NCBI GenBank assembly: GCA_002412935.1
Contig: DHWA01000019.1
Coordinates: 1 to 7,778, forward strand
Length of the DNA: 7,778 nt
Direction: 5' to 3'
Origin: Patescibacteria group bacterium UBA5194
GTDB lineage: Bacteria > Patescibacteriota > Gracilibacteria > BD1-5 > UBA6164
In this document: piece by piece, positions 6,704 to 7,778 of the stretch
Layout of the letters: every line of letters starts with the position of its first letter
How positions within the stretch are numbered: position 1 is the stretch's first letter
Notes under the pieces: model-generated
What the model was told of the DNA's origin: nothing
Seen by the model: the letters and a program-made list of their open reading frames with translations, nothing else
The model's database searches: none
Program-made: the position numbers and the translations under genes

Positions 6704-7778
6704 ATGCTACCAAACCTACTTTTCCCAGAAATAAAAGAAACTATTGAAGATATAACTAAGAAGTACCCAAAAAGACCAGAGTGACTAGTAGTTACTCGTA
6801 TTGCTCCAAGTCCTACTTGATTTGTGCATATTTGAAATGTTTACTCAGCTATGCTTGATGATATATTTGCTCATAAAGATAAATGAGTTGCTTTTTTGAG
6901 AATAGAAGATACAGATCAAAAAAGAGAAGTTGAATGAGCTAGATTCAAGATTAATGAGATATTTAAAACATTTTGATTAGTATTTGATGAAGGTCCAATC
7001 TGACCTGATAATACTGATATTTGAGATTATTGACCATATACACAAAGCAAGAGAGAATATCTTTATAAAGTATTTGCAAAATATTTACTTGAGAAGTGAT
7101 TTGCTTATCCTTGTTTTATGACTGAAGAAGAAATAAACGAAGTTAGACAAAATCAAACTATCTGAAAACAAGTTCCTTGAATTTATGGATGATATTCAAT
7201 TTGGAGAAATGCTAAAGAAGAAGATGTTATAAAAGCACTAGAAGAAAAAAAAGAATTTGTAGTGAGATTTAAATCTCCATGAAAAATAGGTGATAGAGTA
7301 GTTGTATCAGATCTAGTAAAATGAGATGTAGAAACAAATGATAATTTCTTGGATATAGTTTTAATCAAAAAATGAGGATTACCAACTTATCACTTTGCTC
7401 ATCTAGTTGATGATTATTTGATGTGAACTACTCATGTTTTTAGAAGTGATGAATGGTATGCTTCACAACCATTACACGAACAATTATTTAAAGTATTTGG
7501 ATTTGTAGCACCAAAATATGTACATTATGCTCCACTTATAAAGCTAGATAATTGAAATAAAAGAAAACTGAGTAAGAGAAAAGATATGGAAGCCGATGTT
7601 GAATATTATTTTAAATTAGGTTATCCTGTAATTGCAATTATAGATTATCTAGCAAATATCATAAATGCTTGATATGAAGATTGGAGAAAAGAAAATAAAG
7701 AAAAAAGTTTCAAAGAATTTGATTTCAAATCTGATTGACGGATTGTCGATGACTGAGGGTTTGGGCGCAGCAAAGGCA
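6704..7778 (+). CDS. gltX: Glutamyl-tRNA synthetase, 3'-truncated by window edge
   Basis: Class I aminoacyl-tRNA synthetase that charges tRNA-Glu; in bacteria lacking GlnRS it also charges tRNA-Gln for later amidation by GatCAB. The 358 codons present cover the Rossmann fold: APSPTGFVHIGN (34-45, HIGH motif), FLRIEDTDQKREVEG, the tRNA-binding insertion, HFAHLVDDYLMGTTHVFRSDEW and the KMSKS-type loop KLSKRK (288-293). The anticodon-binding domain is missing beyond the edge; full enzymes have about 480-510 residues. About 33 residues precede APSPTG, more than usual. Glycines of PTG and HIGN are TGA-coded. From about base 7731 the DNA turns GC-rich (26 of 48 bases) and the translation (GRIVDDGGFGRSKG) no longer looks like GltX, so the last ~15 codons are doubtful. 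It diverges from fic. Confidence 0.92.

Noticed and set aside
1..7778. A row of pseudogenes broken by TGA stops under the standard code
   Set aside because: All interruptions are TGA at conserved glycines in seven separate genes, with no TAA/TAG or frameshift inside them; code 25 explains all at once.

Overview
The window comes from an AT-rich bacterium that reads UGA as glycine (genetic code 25). Seven gene-sized reading frames are repeatedly cut by TGA under the standard code. They become full, recognisable proteins when TGA is read as Gly, and the TGAs fall on invariant glycines (Walker A of PriA, HxxxDGNG of Fic, the Nudix box, PSPTG and HIGN of GltX, TRGRE of MiaB). Every real stop is TAA or TAG, and tryptophan is always TGG. 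This points to the Patescibacteria/CPR lineages Absconditabacteria (SR1) or Gracilibacteria (BD1-5); the sequence alone does not decide between them.

Left part (1-3302), plus strand: the 3' two thirds of miaB (tRNA methylthiotransferase), a priA-like frame that stops after the first helicase lobe, mscL (mechanosensitive channel) and, 17 nt behind it, an OmpR/PhoB-type response regulator with no kinase beside it. The block ends in two successive hairpins, one strikingly GC-rich and one with a T-tract.

Middle part (3280-5054): a complete one-piece tmRNA (ssrA) with its own promoter and terminator and a 29-residue tag frame, then a Nudix hydrolase, a possible 33-residue membrane peptide and a one-TM protein resembling a degenerate type IV pilin or pseudopilin.

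Right part (5055-7778): a minus-strand Fic protein close in layout to the SoFic type of AMP-transferase. Its upstream region carries three palindromes spaced exactly 40 bp apart plus a separate 14-bp perfect inverted repeat. Divergently, gltX (glutamyl-tRNA synthetase) runs off the right edge, where the last ~45 bases become GC-rich and stop resembling the family.

Together the window holds translation and tRNA-modification functions, ribosome rescue, stress and osmotic response, and one likely mobile or regulatory element (fic and its operator array). No start codon has a Shine-Dalgarno sequence. I see no CRISPR array, transposase, rRNA or ordinary tRNA.
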